DNA of 64,000 nt. Origin: Dasypus novemcinctus. Lineage: Eukaryota; Chordata; Mammalia; Cingulata; Dasypodidae. This document shows positions 47,450 to 57,746 of the stretch, piece by piece (the first letter of the stretch is position 1; every line of letters starts with the position of its first letter). The DNA lies in the NCBI RefSeq assembly GCF_030445035.2, contig NC_080682.1, forward strand, positions 35,508,770-35,572,769. Direction: 5' to 3'. The position numbers were made by a program, and so were the translations under genes. The notes under the pieces were generated by a model. It saw only the letters and a list, made by a program, of their open reading frames with translations, did no database searches and was not told the DNA's origin.

Positions 47450-48030
47450 ACATTAGAGACATATAATAGCAGATTTGAATTGACAAAAGATAGAATTCTT
47501 GAATTGGAAGATCAAGCACCAGAATTTTAAAAGACAGGAGAACAGAAAGAGAGAAGAATGAAAAAAATGGAACAGGGTCTTAGGGAATTTAATGACAACA
47601 CAGAAACACACAAACAAACTCATTATCTGTGTCCCAGAGGGAGAAGAGAGTGGAAATGGTGCATAAAGGATATCTGAGGATACTATAACCAAACAGTTCT
47701 GAACCACTATGAGAAACCTAAATACCAAAGTCCAAAAAGGACAGCATACCCCAAACAGAATAAATCCAAATAGAACTACTCTGAAACACCTAATATTCAG
47801 AATGAAAAATACCAGAAAGAAAGAGAGTATTCTGAGTGAAGCAAGAGTAAAGCAAGGCATCACATACAAGGGAACCTCAATAAGACTAAGTGCCATTCTC
47901 TCGTTAGAAACCTTGGAGTTGAGAAGAAAGTGGTATGAAGTATTTAAGGTACTGAAAGAGAAAAATAGCCATCCAAGAATTCTTTATCTAGTAAAACTTT
48001 CTTTCAAAAGGGAATGCTACAGTCCAAAAA

Positions 48031-48057
48031 GAAAAAAAAAAAAAAAAAAAAAAAAAC
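48031..48057. repeat. Poly(A) run
   Basis: An A run of about 26 inside decayed L1 ORF1 sequence. It replaces a few codons of the ORF1 C-terminal region. Confidence 0.85.
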
Positions 48058-48252
48058 TAGAGTAAGAGACTTGAAGAAGACTAGTGAAATGAAAATTATT
48101 AGTAAGGGAAACTTAAAGGGGAAAAAGACATAATATTAAAGTAAGAAAACCGAAAGCAAAAGGATAAAATGGACACAATAAATAATGCCTTTAAGTATTA
48201 ACATTGACTATTAATGGATTGAATTCCCCCATCAAAAGACATAGAATTGATA

Positions 48253-48302
48253 ATATATATACATATATATGTGTGTGTGAGTGTATATATATATATACAT
48301 AT
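48253..48302. repeat. TA/TG-rich microsatellite
   Basis: ATATATATAC, TGTGTGTG and TATATATATATAC blocks within old L1 endonuclease sequence. Confidence 0.85.
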
Positions 48303-48733
48303 GTCATCTACAAGAGATTAAACTCAGGCAAAAGGACACAGTAAGGCAAATTGCATTCCATGCAAATAGTAATCAAAAAAAGATCTGGTGTAGAAATATT
48401 AATTTTGGGAAAAACAGATTTTATTTACTTTTTTAAAAATCAATTTTTCAGTATGTGTCAATAAAGCATACAATTCATCCAAGGTGTGCAATCAATGGTA
48501 ATCATTATAATCATATTGCTGTACATTCATCACTTTGATCATTGTAGAGCATTTTTGTCATTTCAATAATACTAATAATTATAAACAATAAAAGAAAAAC
48601 AAGAAAATTATTCACCTCTCAATCTCTGTTTCCCCTGCTGTACACGGAGGCTACTTCTGACTATTCTTGTACAATTGTTTATTTATCTATTTATTTATTT
48701 AGCCATTTTACTGAGATACATTCACATACCATA

Positions 48734-49242
48734 TGTATTAGTCAGTCAAAGGGGTGCTGATGCAAAATACCAGAAATTGGTTGTTTTTTATAAAGGATAT
48801 TTATTTAGGGTAGAAGCTTACAGTTACCAGGCCATACAGCACAAGTTACTTCCCTCACTAAAGTCTATTGCCATGTTTTGGAGAAAGAAGGCTGCCAATG
48901 TCTGTGAGGGTTCAGGCCTCCTGGGTTCCTCTCTTCCCAGGGCTTTCCTCTCTCTGGACTCATCTGCTCTGTTATCTACACAAGGTCAGCTGTAGACTAT
49001 TAGGCAAATGGTTTGTTTCTCTTCCTGGGGCCTTCTCTCTTTTCTCACAACCAAGCTCCTCTGCATGCTTACTTAAGTGCCAACCTCCCTCCTTTGTAAT
49101 GCAAAAGCCTTAATCATTATTCATCAGTAAAAATAAAATATCTGAAACTAATACACTCTAATATGCCCAGAGGAAAAGACCAGTTTACAAACATAATCCA
49201 ATATTTCTTTTGGGAATTCATCAATAATATCAAACTGTTAAA
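48734..49242 (-). mobile_element. LTR, antisense, inserted in an L1 3' UTR
   Basis: It begins TGTATTAGTCAGTCAAAGG and runs to about 49242; CCATA occurs on both sides (48729-48733, 49243-49247), a probable 5-bp duplication, and the flanking L1 sequence (CACATACCATA | CAATCTATC) rejoins across it. On the minus strand it starts near TTTGATATTATTGATG. Related to the fragment at 46393. The right end does not show a clean TG/CA. Confidence 0.7.
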
Positions 49243-49499
49243 CCATACAATCTATCTAAAGTGTATAATCAATGGCTTTTAGTATAATCACAATGTTGTG
49301 CATTCATCATCACAAAAAATTTTAGAATTATTTCATTATTTTGAAAAGAAAAACTCCACACCCATAGCATGCCTTCCCTAGCCCTGCATAACCACTAATT
49401 AAATGTTATCTTTATAAAATGATTTATATTTGCATTTTATATAAATGGAATCATAAAATATGTTACACAATATATTTAGTTCAGAGTAACACAATCATA

Positions 49500-52160
49500 C
49501 AATATTTGTCCATTTGTGTCTGACTTGCTTCACTCAACATAAGGCCCTCTGGGTTTATCCATTTTGTCATATGCTTAATGACTTAATTTCTTCTTACAGC
49601 TGCATGAGAATCCATCATGTGAATAAACCACAGTTTGTTTATCTATTTTTCAGTGGATAGAAAACTGGCAATCATGAATAATGCTGCTAAGTACATAGGT
49701 GAGCAGATGTCTATTTATGTCAATGCTCGTAGTACTTCTGGGTAGTTTTGCAAGGTCACATGGCAAATCTATATTAAACTTCTTGAGGAACTGCCAAACA
49801 GTCCTCCACAGTGGTGGTAACATTTTGTATTCCCACCAAAGTAAGTATTTCTATCTCTCCACATGCTTTCCAACACTCGTAATTCTCTGTCCTTTTAATA
49901 GGGGCATTCTGATAGGTGTGAAAAGATATCTCATTGTAGTTTTGATTTGCATTTCCCTAATCATCTGTGATGCTGAATATTTTTTCATGTTTTTTTAAAT
50001 TTTTTGCCATTTGTATTTCTTCTTTGGACAAATGTGTATTCAAGTCTATTGCCCATTTTTAAATAGAGCCATTTGTCTTTTTATTGTTGAGTTGTAACAC
50101 CTCCCTATATATCATGGATATTAAACCCTAATTGGACATGTGATTTCCAAATATTTTCTCCAATTCATTGAGTCAGCTGCCTTTTCACCCTTTTGAAAAT
50201 GTCTTATGAGATGAAAAAGTGTTTGCTTTTGAGGAGATCCTATTTATCTATTGTTTTTGTTGTTGTTATGAGTGATTTGGGTATAAGATCCAAGAAACCA
50301 CCACTAACCACAATGTATTTAAAATGTTTCCCTATATTTTCTTCTACTAGTTTTATGGTACTGGCCTTTATATTTTGGTCTTTGATTCATTTTGACTTGA
50401 TTCTTTTATAGAGAGTGAGTTAGGGGTCTTCTTTCTTTTGGTTAAAGATATCCAGTTCTCCCAGCACCATTTTTTTTTGAAGATAATGTCTTGTTCTTTT
50501 AATATGAACCTGGTGGGTTTGTCAAAAACCAGACCATAGAGGTGAGGGTTCACATTTGGGCTCTCAATTCTATTCCACTGACTGATGTGTCTATTTTAAT
50601 GCCAGTACCATGCTCTTTTGACCACTATAACTGTATATTTCAAGGCCAGGTAGTGAAATTCCTCCATGCTGCTCTTCTTTTTTAGAATGTTTTTGACTAT
50701 TTAGGTGCACTGTCATTTCCAAATGAATTTGGTAATCCCTTTTCTATTTCTGTAAAGTAGGCTATTAGAATCTTGATTGGTATTGCACTGAATTTATAAT
50801 TCCATTTGCTTAGGATTGACATCTTCACAATATTTAACCTTCTAGTTCATGAACATGGGATGTCTTTCCAATTTTTTAGGTCTTCATTGATTTCTCTTAG
50901 CATTATTTTGTGGTTTTCTGTGTATACTTCTCTGGTTAAATTGGTTCCTAGGTATTTGAATCTTTTTATTGCTATTGTAAGTGGAAATTTTATCTAATTT
51001 CCTCCTCAATTGTTCAATACTAATGTAAAAAAAATTACTGATTTTTGCATGTTGATCATGTATCCTGCCACTTTGCTGAACTCATTTATTATTTCAAGTA
51101 GTTTTTTTGTAGACATTTAGAATTTTCTAAATATAGGATCATGTCATCTACAAGTAGTGACAGTTTTACTTCCTTTTTTTCCAATTTGGATGCCTACTTC
51201 TAGTAAAATGTTGAATAACAATGGTGACAGATGACAGTGGGCATGTTTTTCTTGTTCCCAATCTTAGAGGGATAGTTTTCAACCTTTTCCCATAGAGTAA
51301 GATATTGGCTGTGGGTTTTTCATTTATGACTTTTATCATAGTGAGGACTTTTCCTCCTAGTCCTATCTTTTGAAGTGTTTTTATCAAGACAGATGTTGGA
51401 TTTTTTTTTAATGACTTTTCTTGAAATCTCATGGGATCTCATTTGGTTGTGACGTGATATCTTTTGATACGCTGTTGGATTCAATTTGCAAGGATTTTGT
51501 TGAGAATTTTTGCAACTATGTTCAGTAAGTTGCTCTGTAATTTTATTTTCTTCTGGTATCTTTATCTGGCTTTGGGTGATTTTGGCTTCATAAAAGTGTT
51601 GAGTAACTTTCCCTCCTCTTCAATTTCTTGGAAAATTTTAAGCAGGATTGGTGTTAATTGTTTTCAAAATGCTTGATAGAATTCACCTGTGAGGTCATCT
51701 GGTCCTGTACTTTTATTTTTGGAGATTTTTGATGACAGATTCAATCTCTTTAAATGTGATTGGTTTCTTAAGATCTTGTATTTCTTATAGTATCACAGTA
51801 CGTTATTTTTGCATTTCCTGGAATATGTACATTTCATCTAGGTTTTCTAATTTGTTGGCATACAGTTTCTCATAATATCCTCTTATAAACATTTTTATTT
51901 CTGTGTGGTCAGTCATAACTTCCTGCCTTTCATTTCTGATTGTATTTATTGGCATCTTCTCTCTTTTTTTCTCTGTAGTGTAGCTAGGGGGTTGTCAATT
52001 TTAATCATCTTCTCAAACAGCTAGCTTTTGGTTTTGTTGATTTTCTCTGTTTTTATTTGTTGTTGTTTTTGTACTCTAATTCATTTATTTCTGCTCTAAT
52101 TTTATTATTTCTTTCCTCCTGTTTGCTTTGGGATTGGTTTATTGTTATTTTCCTAATTTC
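49500..52160 (-). pseudogene. L1 ORF2 remnant, antisense
   Basis: Read on the minus strand, ORF2 segments follow in order from about 52160 to 49500: KTKSW-like and RT pieces, the LIKTLQKIG...LGTRKTCPLS segment (51166-51432, where the usual GTRQGCPLS is altered) and a C-terminal part (50368-50553, near FKKKWCWENWISL). Many stops and small deletions. Not functional. Confidence 0.88.
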
Positions 52161-52533
52161 ACCTGATTTGTATACCTAGGTCTGAGGTGAGTCTCTTTTA
52201 AGTCGTATATAGATGACTCATTTTTTTTTGTATCCATTCTGTAAACCTATATTTTTTTATGGTGTTACTATAAATGTATTATTCACTTCTAACATTTTAT
52301 TTTTTGGTTTTCCTATGCCTTATCATATTTGTGTCCATCTTTTTATTCTTTTAGTTATCCTTTACACTATTATTTCATCTATCCTCTCCTCCAAGCCTCC
52401 CTCTCCTGTCTTTATCTTTAAGGCCCTAAGGGCTCCTTTAATATATCCTTCAAAGGGGGATTCTTTTTTAGGAACTCTCTTAGTTTGTGTTTGTTTGAGA
52501 ATTTTTATACTCCTCTTCATATTTGAAACACTG

Positions 52534-53240
52534 CTATTCTAGATTAAGAATTCTTGGCTGGAAGTTTTTCTCTTTCAGAATCCTAATTGTATCATACCAC
52601 TGTCTTCTCACTTTCATGGTTTTGGATGAGAAATCTTGGCTAAGTCTTAGTAGGCATCTGTTGCATGTGATAGCTTGCTTCTCCTTTGCTGCTTTCAGAA
52701 TTTTTTCTTTATCTTTGACAATTGACATTCTGAATAGTGCATGTCTTGGAGTCAATCTATTCATGTTTATTCTCATTGGAGTAGAGTGCACTTCTTAGAC
52801 AAGTAAGTTCATTTCTTTCATTACAGTTGGGAATTTTTCAGCTATTATTTCTTCAAATACTCTTTCTTCCCCTTTTGCACTCTCTTCTTCTCCTGGAATT
52901 CCCACGACAAGTGTGTTGTTCTGTTTCACATTGTCATTCAACTCTCTGAATCCCAACTTAATTTTTCCCTCTGTTCTTTTCTCTCCTTCAATTTCAGCTG
53001 TACTGTCTTCAGTATCACTTATTCTTACTTCTATCATTTCAAGTCCACTGTTGTATGCCTCTACTGTGTTTCTGATATCATCTCCTGTGTCTTTCATTCC
53101 AAAGAGCTTTACTACTTTTCTATTCAAGATTTCAATTTTTTCTTTGTGCTTACCCAATGTGTTCTTGATATCAATTATCTCTGTAGCCATGTTGTTTTCA
53201 ATTCATGAATTTGGTTTTGGAAATTCGTGTGCATTTCATT
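52534..53240 (-). pseudogene. L1 ORF1 remnant, antisense
   Basis: Minus-strand frames 52795-53190 (coiled coil, ISDTEDSTAEIE, FRELNDNVKQNNTLVVGIPGEE) and 52534-52791 (RLTPRHALFRMS, ILKAAKEKQAIT, RRQWYDTIRILKEKNFQPRIL) cover most of ORF1; a stop at 52794 separates them. Confidence 0.9.
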
Positions 53241-54333
53241 AATTAGTCATCTCAAATCCTGAATCTCTCCTGGACCTTTAATATATTCCTCTTCTTGGGC
53301 TACATCTTCCATTTTCTTAGTACAGCTCACATTTGTTAGCTGATGTCTAATCTTTGATGATTAGAAAGATAGTTTACTCAGATTCACAATTACTCTTTTA
53401 TGGGGATTTAGTGGCAGAAGGCTTGTTATAGCTGCTATTTAATTATTGGCTCAACCTCGATTTTTAGGATTGTCCCTGTTATTTGCTCCAAACTGGGCTC
53501 TGAACCCAGTAATGGGTACAGACTTATTTCCTAAGACCTCTGGGGATGGAGGCTACAATGTCCAGACTCTCTTACTTTTCATACTTTTAATTTTGTCACA
53601 TGCATTTCCTTTGTCTGCCAGAAGTTGGCACTCCTTGGCAGCCCTCTCACTTCAAAGCCTTGTCAGTGTGTGTTTGCTGCAATGCTGACAGGATCATAGT
53701 GATAAAAGATCCTGCCTAGAGACTAGTAGCCTTGTAATTCATACTTTCTCAGAGACAGCTCTCCATACTTTTCTGGCAGCACCCTCCCTTTTTCTGGGTA
53801 GGAAATAACTCCACTCCTTTCTGTGTCCTCAACAATCAGTCCTAGCCAGTAGAGAAGGAGATTAATAGTGTCAGATCTCTTTAGTGCAGAATATCTTTAG
53901 TCTCTTGCTGGCTTCCAAGGCAAAAAAATGGCACAGTGCCACCCAAACTGGAAGGGATCCTGGGACACAGCAGACCAAATTTGTGGGTCAGAATCTGAGC
54001 CAGTCTTAGGCTATGTCCCACTCTCTCTCCTTCCTTGGGACAATGGTTCCTTGGAACCTCTTTTGTCTGTAGCCAGCTCAGACACTTGAAAATTCTAAAG
54101 TGTCTTTAGTGTGGGGGAGGGTGATGGCAGTAAAAGCCACTTGTTTCAAATCACAGTTTGACCATTGTGATTTCCCTCCTTTGTCTCTCTTCTCGGCAGT
54201 ATCTAGTCTTTCCCTGGTGTTCAAATCCTAGAAGATTTTCTCCAAGCCATTTCAGCTTGTCCTCTAGTTATTTTTCTGGGAGAAATGAGAGTCCCATGTC
54301 TTGCTAGTCTGCCATCTTCCCAGAAGTCCCTCC

Positions 54334-54745
54334 AAAATAGATTTTAAATACAGCTGTTATAACAGATGAAGAAGTTAATTATATATTAATGAAAGGGGCA
54401 ATTCACCAACAAGAAATAACTATAATAAATACTTAGTCACCTAATCTGGATGCTCCAAAAAACAAGAGACACATACTGGAAAAACTGAAAGAAGAAATGG
54501 ATGTCCCTATAATAAGAGTTAGAAAATTTAATACACCACTGTCCACCTTCAATGAAACAACTGGACTGAGGTTAAGAAAAGAAACAGAGAGCTTGAATAT
54601 TAATAGACCTAATAGACAGTTAGAGAAACTTGCACCCCAAAACAGCAGGATATACCTTCTTTTCAAGTGGATCCTTCTCCAAAATAGAAAATATGCAGTG
54701 TTACAAGACAGGTGCCAATAAATTTAAAAGATTAAAATTGTAAAA
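54334..54745 (+). mobile_element. Old L1, sense, continuation (endonuclease part)
   Basis: The right-hand part of the L1 split at 48427. Endonuclease segments are recognisable in order (KIDFK; TPLSTF; DRPNRQ-like; then the CSxKID region), ending at about 54745, where the young L1 starts. Confidence 0.75.
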
Positions 54746-54750
54746 AAAGA

Positions 54751-56756
54751 GAGAGAGATCAAGATGGTGGCTGAGTGAACTTGCCTTGCAGTCTCTCCTG
54801 GGAAGAGGCAGCTGGGCGCCGCTGGAGGTTCTCCGAGGACAGGCTTTTTCGGGATTTTTGCAGGGCAGGAAGTGTCTGGACGTCGATTCGGTGGAAAGGT
54901 AATGGATAGGATTGGTCTATAAGATATAATTTGGGTTCTGTTGCCGGGAGGTGGGACCTGCACACGGGTTGCTCCCTCTTTGGGGGTGGGTGGAGCCATG
55001 ATATCAGTGCAGTGGCTCCGCTTTTTGGTGGCTCTGTGGTGCTGGAGAGTTCATGAGTCCTGGGTGGGCTGTTGGGGGGTTGATAGGACGGGACACCTTT
55101 GCGGATTGATTTGGGGAGACAGACAGTGTTTTGTTGTGAAGCGGGGGAATTTTTGATTGCGGACACAAATAATAGCACTTCTGCCTGGAACCCTGCCCCC
55201 ACAAGCCCGGCTGCCGATCTACAATGGAATTAGATTGTTGGCAATAAAGGGACGTAATTGGGAGGCTGTTACAGGCTGCAGCAAGGAAGGGGGACACGTC
55301 GGTAAGACAAGTGGGGAATATTTTGCGAAGCCTGGGAATTCCAGTTTTGGAATCTGTTTTCGGCGTTTCCAACTGGAGCCCGGCCCATGGGCCAGGCTTC
55401 AGATCTGTGTCATTAAATTGGCTATGGTGTAGAGGCGCCCTCACGTGGCCATTTTGCGGGATCACAGGGTGGGAGCTGTCCAAAAGCTGAATTGATGATA
55501 TACCCACAACAAAAACCCTACTGAGTAAGTGAATTGCAGGGTTCAGACATAATATAGAGTTTGCAGATCTGACTTCCCCCATAGAGCTGGCACCCAGCTG
55601 CGGGGATCCCTGAGGGCTGTGTTACACTGCAGGACTCCTAGGCTTCCTGTTGACCAGATTTGAGGTTGCCAGGTCTGAATCCCCTAAACTCTGGTGGCCC
55701 ACACCCCAGAGTCTCACACCTCTTGATCCTTCAATATCTCAGACTTTCCACCCCTGAATCCATCACACCCTGAGGTCCATCTGAGGTACTTGAATGCCTT
55801 AGGCTACAACGTTTGCATTTTTTCTTTTTCATTTCATTTTGTTTTGTTTTTATTTTAATTTTATCTTATTTATTTATTTTTTAATGTCCTGATTGCTAAT
55901 ATTGCATTATCCCCTAGTTTTTTCTCCCAGTGTATGCCCCAAAGTCTTTTTTTTTTAATCAGTTATTTAGGGTTTTTTTTTTTTTCTTTTCTTTTCTTTT
56001 TCTGTTTTCTCTCTCCCTCTTGTCCCTCATTTTCTACTTATTTTATTTTAACTCAATTATACAATAGGTGTGGCAGGGAACACCTCACATTTACTAGGTT
56101 TTCTCGTCCTCCACTGCCTCATTTCTGTGTGAACTGATTTAGGCTACCTACACTTTCCCTTTTCCCCTACATCTTGATATCTGCCATCATCTACTGTCTC
56201 TTATATTCCACCTCCCACCTCCCTTTCTTTGATCCACAAAGTGTCTAACTCCTAATTTCTAATACCTTTGTTTTGTTTGCTGTCTGTTATCCACTCTTGA
56301 AACTATTACCTTTGTTTTCTCTTTTCCTTTCTCACGTAAACAATAGCTTTTTAGCTCATACCATATTCCTCCCATATTCAGTCATCTACCTCATAATAGG
56401 TACTCTACCTACTGTTATAACTCTACACAATTTACATGAATCTAACCTCCATCCTCCCAGATCTCATATTCTTGCTTTGTTAACATATATCACCAATACT
56501 ACTTTACACTTTTTCCTTGCTTACACAATTGCCTTTCCTCGGCACTAATACTTTCCTTTAAAGAGAACTTAACCAGCAACAAGAAATTAGAATAAGAACA
56601 AAGTGACAAAGAGAAGATATAACACTTACGCAAAACAACAGCTAATTAATCTCCAAGAGTAGACAAAGAAGCTAAGGAACTGATTAAACCTGTCAAGATA
56701 AAATGCTGACCAGATAGCAACAAAAATCTACAAACCAAACCAGTAATCAGGAAAAC
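54751..56756 (+). promoter_or_regulatory. L1 5' UTR with internal promoter region
   Basis: A GC-richer first part (54770-55620) with several CpG dinucleotides, followed by a T/C-rich part (55810-56560) before ORF1. In L1 this region holds the internal RNA polymerase II promoter; no specific factor site was identified (the human YY1 site core at the start, AAGATGGTGG, is matched at 54761-54770). Confidence 0.7.
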
Positions 56757-57672
56757 ATGGCTGAATCCAATCAACAAACCAAAAATCAGGAAGGGGAGCA
56801 GAAGTTCACACAAGCAATGAAAGATCTCAGAACATTTATCACCGACAAATTTGATGAAGTAATGAAAGAGGTTAACAACATGAAGACAACACTTGGAGGG
56901 GAAATTGCAGACATATGCAAAAAGATAACAGATATAATGGGAATAAACACCACAGTTCAAGAAATCAAAAATACACTTGCAGCAAATATCAGCAGACTAG
57001 AGGAGGCAGAGCAGAGAATTAGTGATGTGGATGACAGTACATCAGAAATCAAACTGATAGTAGAAGGGGTCGATAAAAAGATAGAAAATATCCAGCTAGG
57101 ACTTAGGGACCCAAATGACAATGCAAAACACTCAAACATACGTATAATAGGCATTCCAGAAGAAGAAGAGAAGGGAAAGGGGTCAGAAGGAGTGTTGCAG
57201 GAAATAATGGCTGAAAACTTCCCAAATCTGCTGAAAGAGATAAAAGTACATATCCAAGAAGCACAGTGCACTCCACTAGTCATAAACCCCAACAGGCCCA
57301 CCCCAAGACATATACTTGTCAAATTATCCAATGCTCAAGACAAAGAGAAAATCCTAAAAGCAGCAAGAGAAAAGAAAACCATCACATACAAGGGAAGCTC
57401 CATAAGATTAAGTGCTGATTTCTCATCTGAAACCATGGAGGCAAGAAGGCAGGGGTATGATATAGTCAAGGTACTAAAGGAAAAAAAAATCCAACCAAGA
57501 ATACTCTATCCAGCTAAACTAGCATTCAAACATGATGGAGAGTTCAAAATATTCAGATAAACAGAAACTGAAAGAGTATACCAACAAGAAACCTCCCCTT
57601 CAAGAAATTCTAAAGGGAGTTCTGAAGGAAGAAAGGAAAAAACAGGACAGGCATAGTTGGAGGAGAGTATAA
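56757..57672 (+). pseudogene. L1 ORF1 (nucleic-acid chaperone), one frameshift
   Basis: L1 ORF1p trimerises through an N-terminal coiled coil and coats L1 RNA. Here: start MAESNQQTK; coiled coil about residues 20-120; RRM region about 125-220 (LGLRDPNDN, NIRIIGIPEEEE); C-terminal domain about 225-267 (RRQGYDIVKVLKEK, QPRILYPAKLAF). The frame ends at 57560 after FKIFR. Just there a likely two-base loss (57553-57556) shifts the frame: from 57556 the expected tail DKQKLKEYTNKKPP...EILKGVL continues to a stop at 57670. Without the shift the protein would be about 305 residues. The CTD arginines are present but its end is lost. Confidence 0.9.
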
Positions 57673-57746
57673 GAGCAACAAAAAAAGACAAAAATAGAAG
57701 GAAAAAAATACAAAAAAAATATGACAAACACAAATCCAATCAAAAT

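Larger units (their letters stand above)
47450..48427 (+). mobile_element. Old L1, sense, left part (ORF1 end and ORF2 start)
   Basis: ORF1 coiled-coil and C-terminal segments in broken frames (47460-48060; for example WYEVFKVLKEKN and HPRILYLVKLSF in 47709-48065), then the ORF2 start (about 48195: [17 protein letters not shown]) and endonuclease with a TA-rich microsatellite (48253-48302). At 48427 it is interrupted by the antisense L1 and resumes at 54334. Confidence 0.8.
48428..54333 (-). mobile_element. L1, near full length, antisense, inserted in another L1
   Basis: Bounded by a 17-bp target-site duplication: 48411-48427 and 54334-54350, 14 of 17 identical. The left end is T-rich (L1 tail). 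3' UTR to about 49500 (with an LTR inside), ORF2 about 49500-52160, an intergenic part, ORF1 52534-53240, 5' UTR to 54333 ending in the reverse complement of GGAGGGACTTCTGGGAAGATGG, the canonical L1 5' start. ORF2 and ORF1 frames are broken. Because both ends are intact, it was a full-length insertion. Confidence 0.92.

Noticed and set aside
54759..55202. 147-codon antisense frame as a host gene
   Set aside because: It is within an L1 5' UTR. It is mentioned as a low-priority finding only because of the ORF0 precedent.
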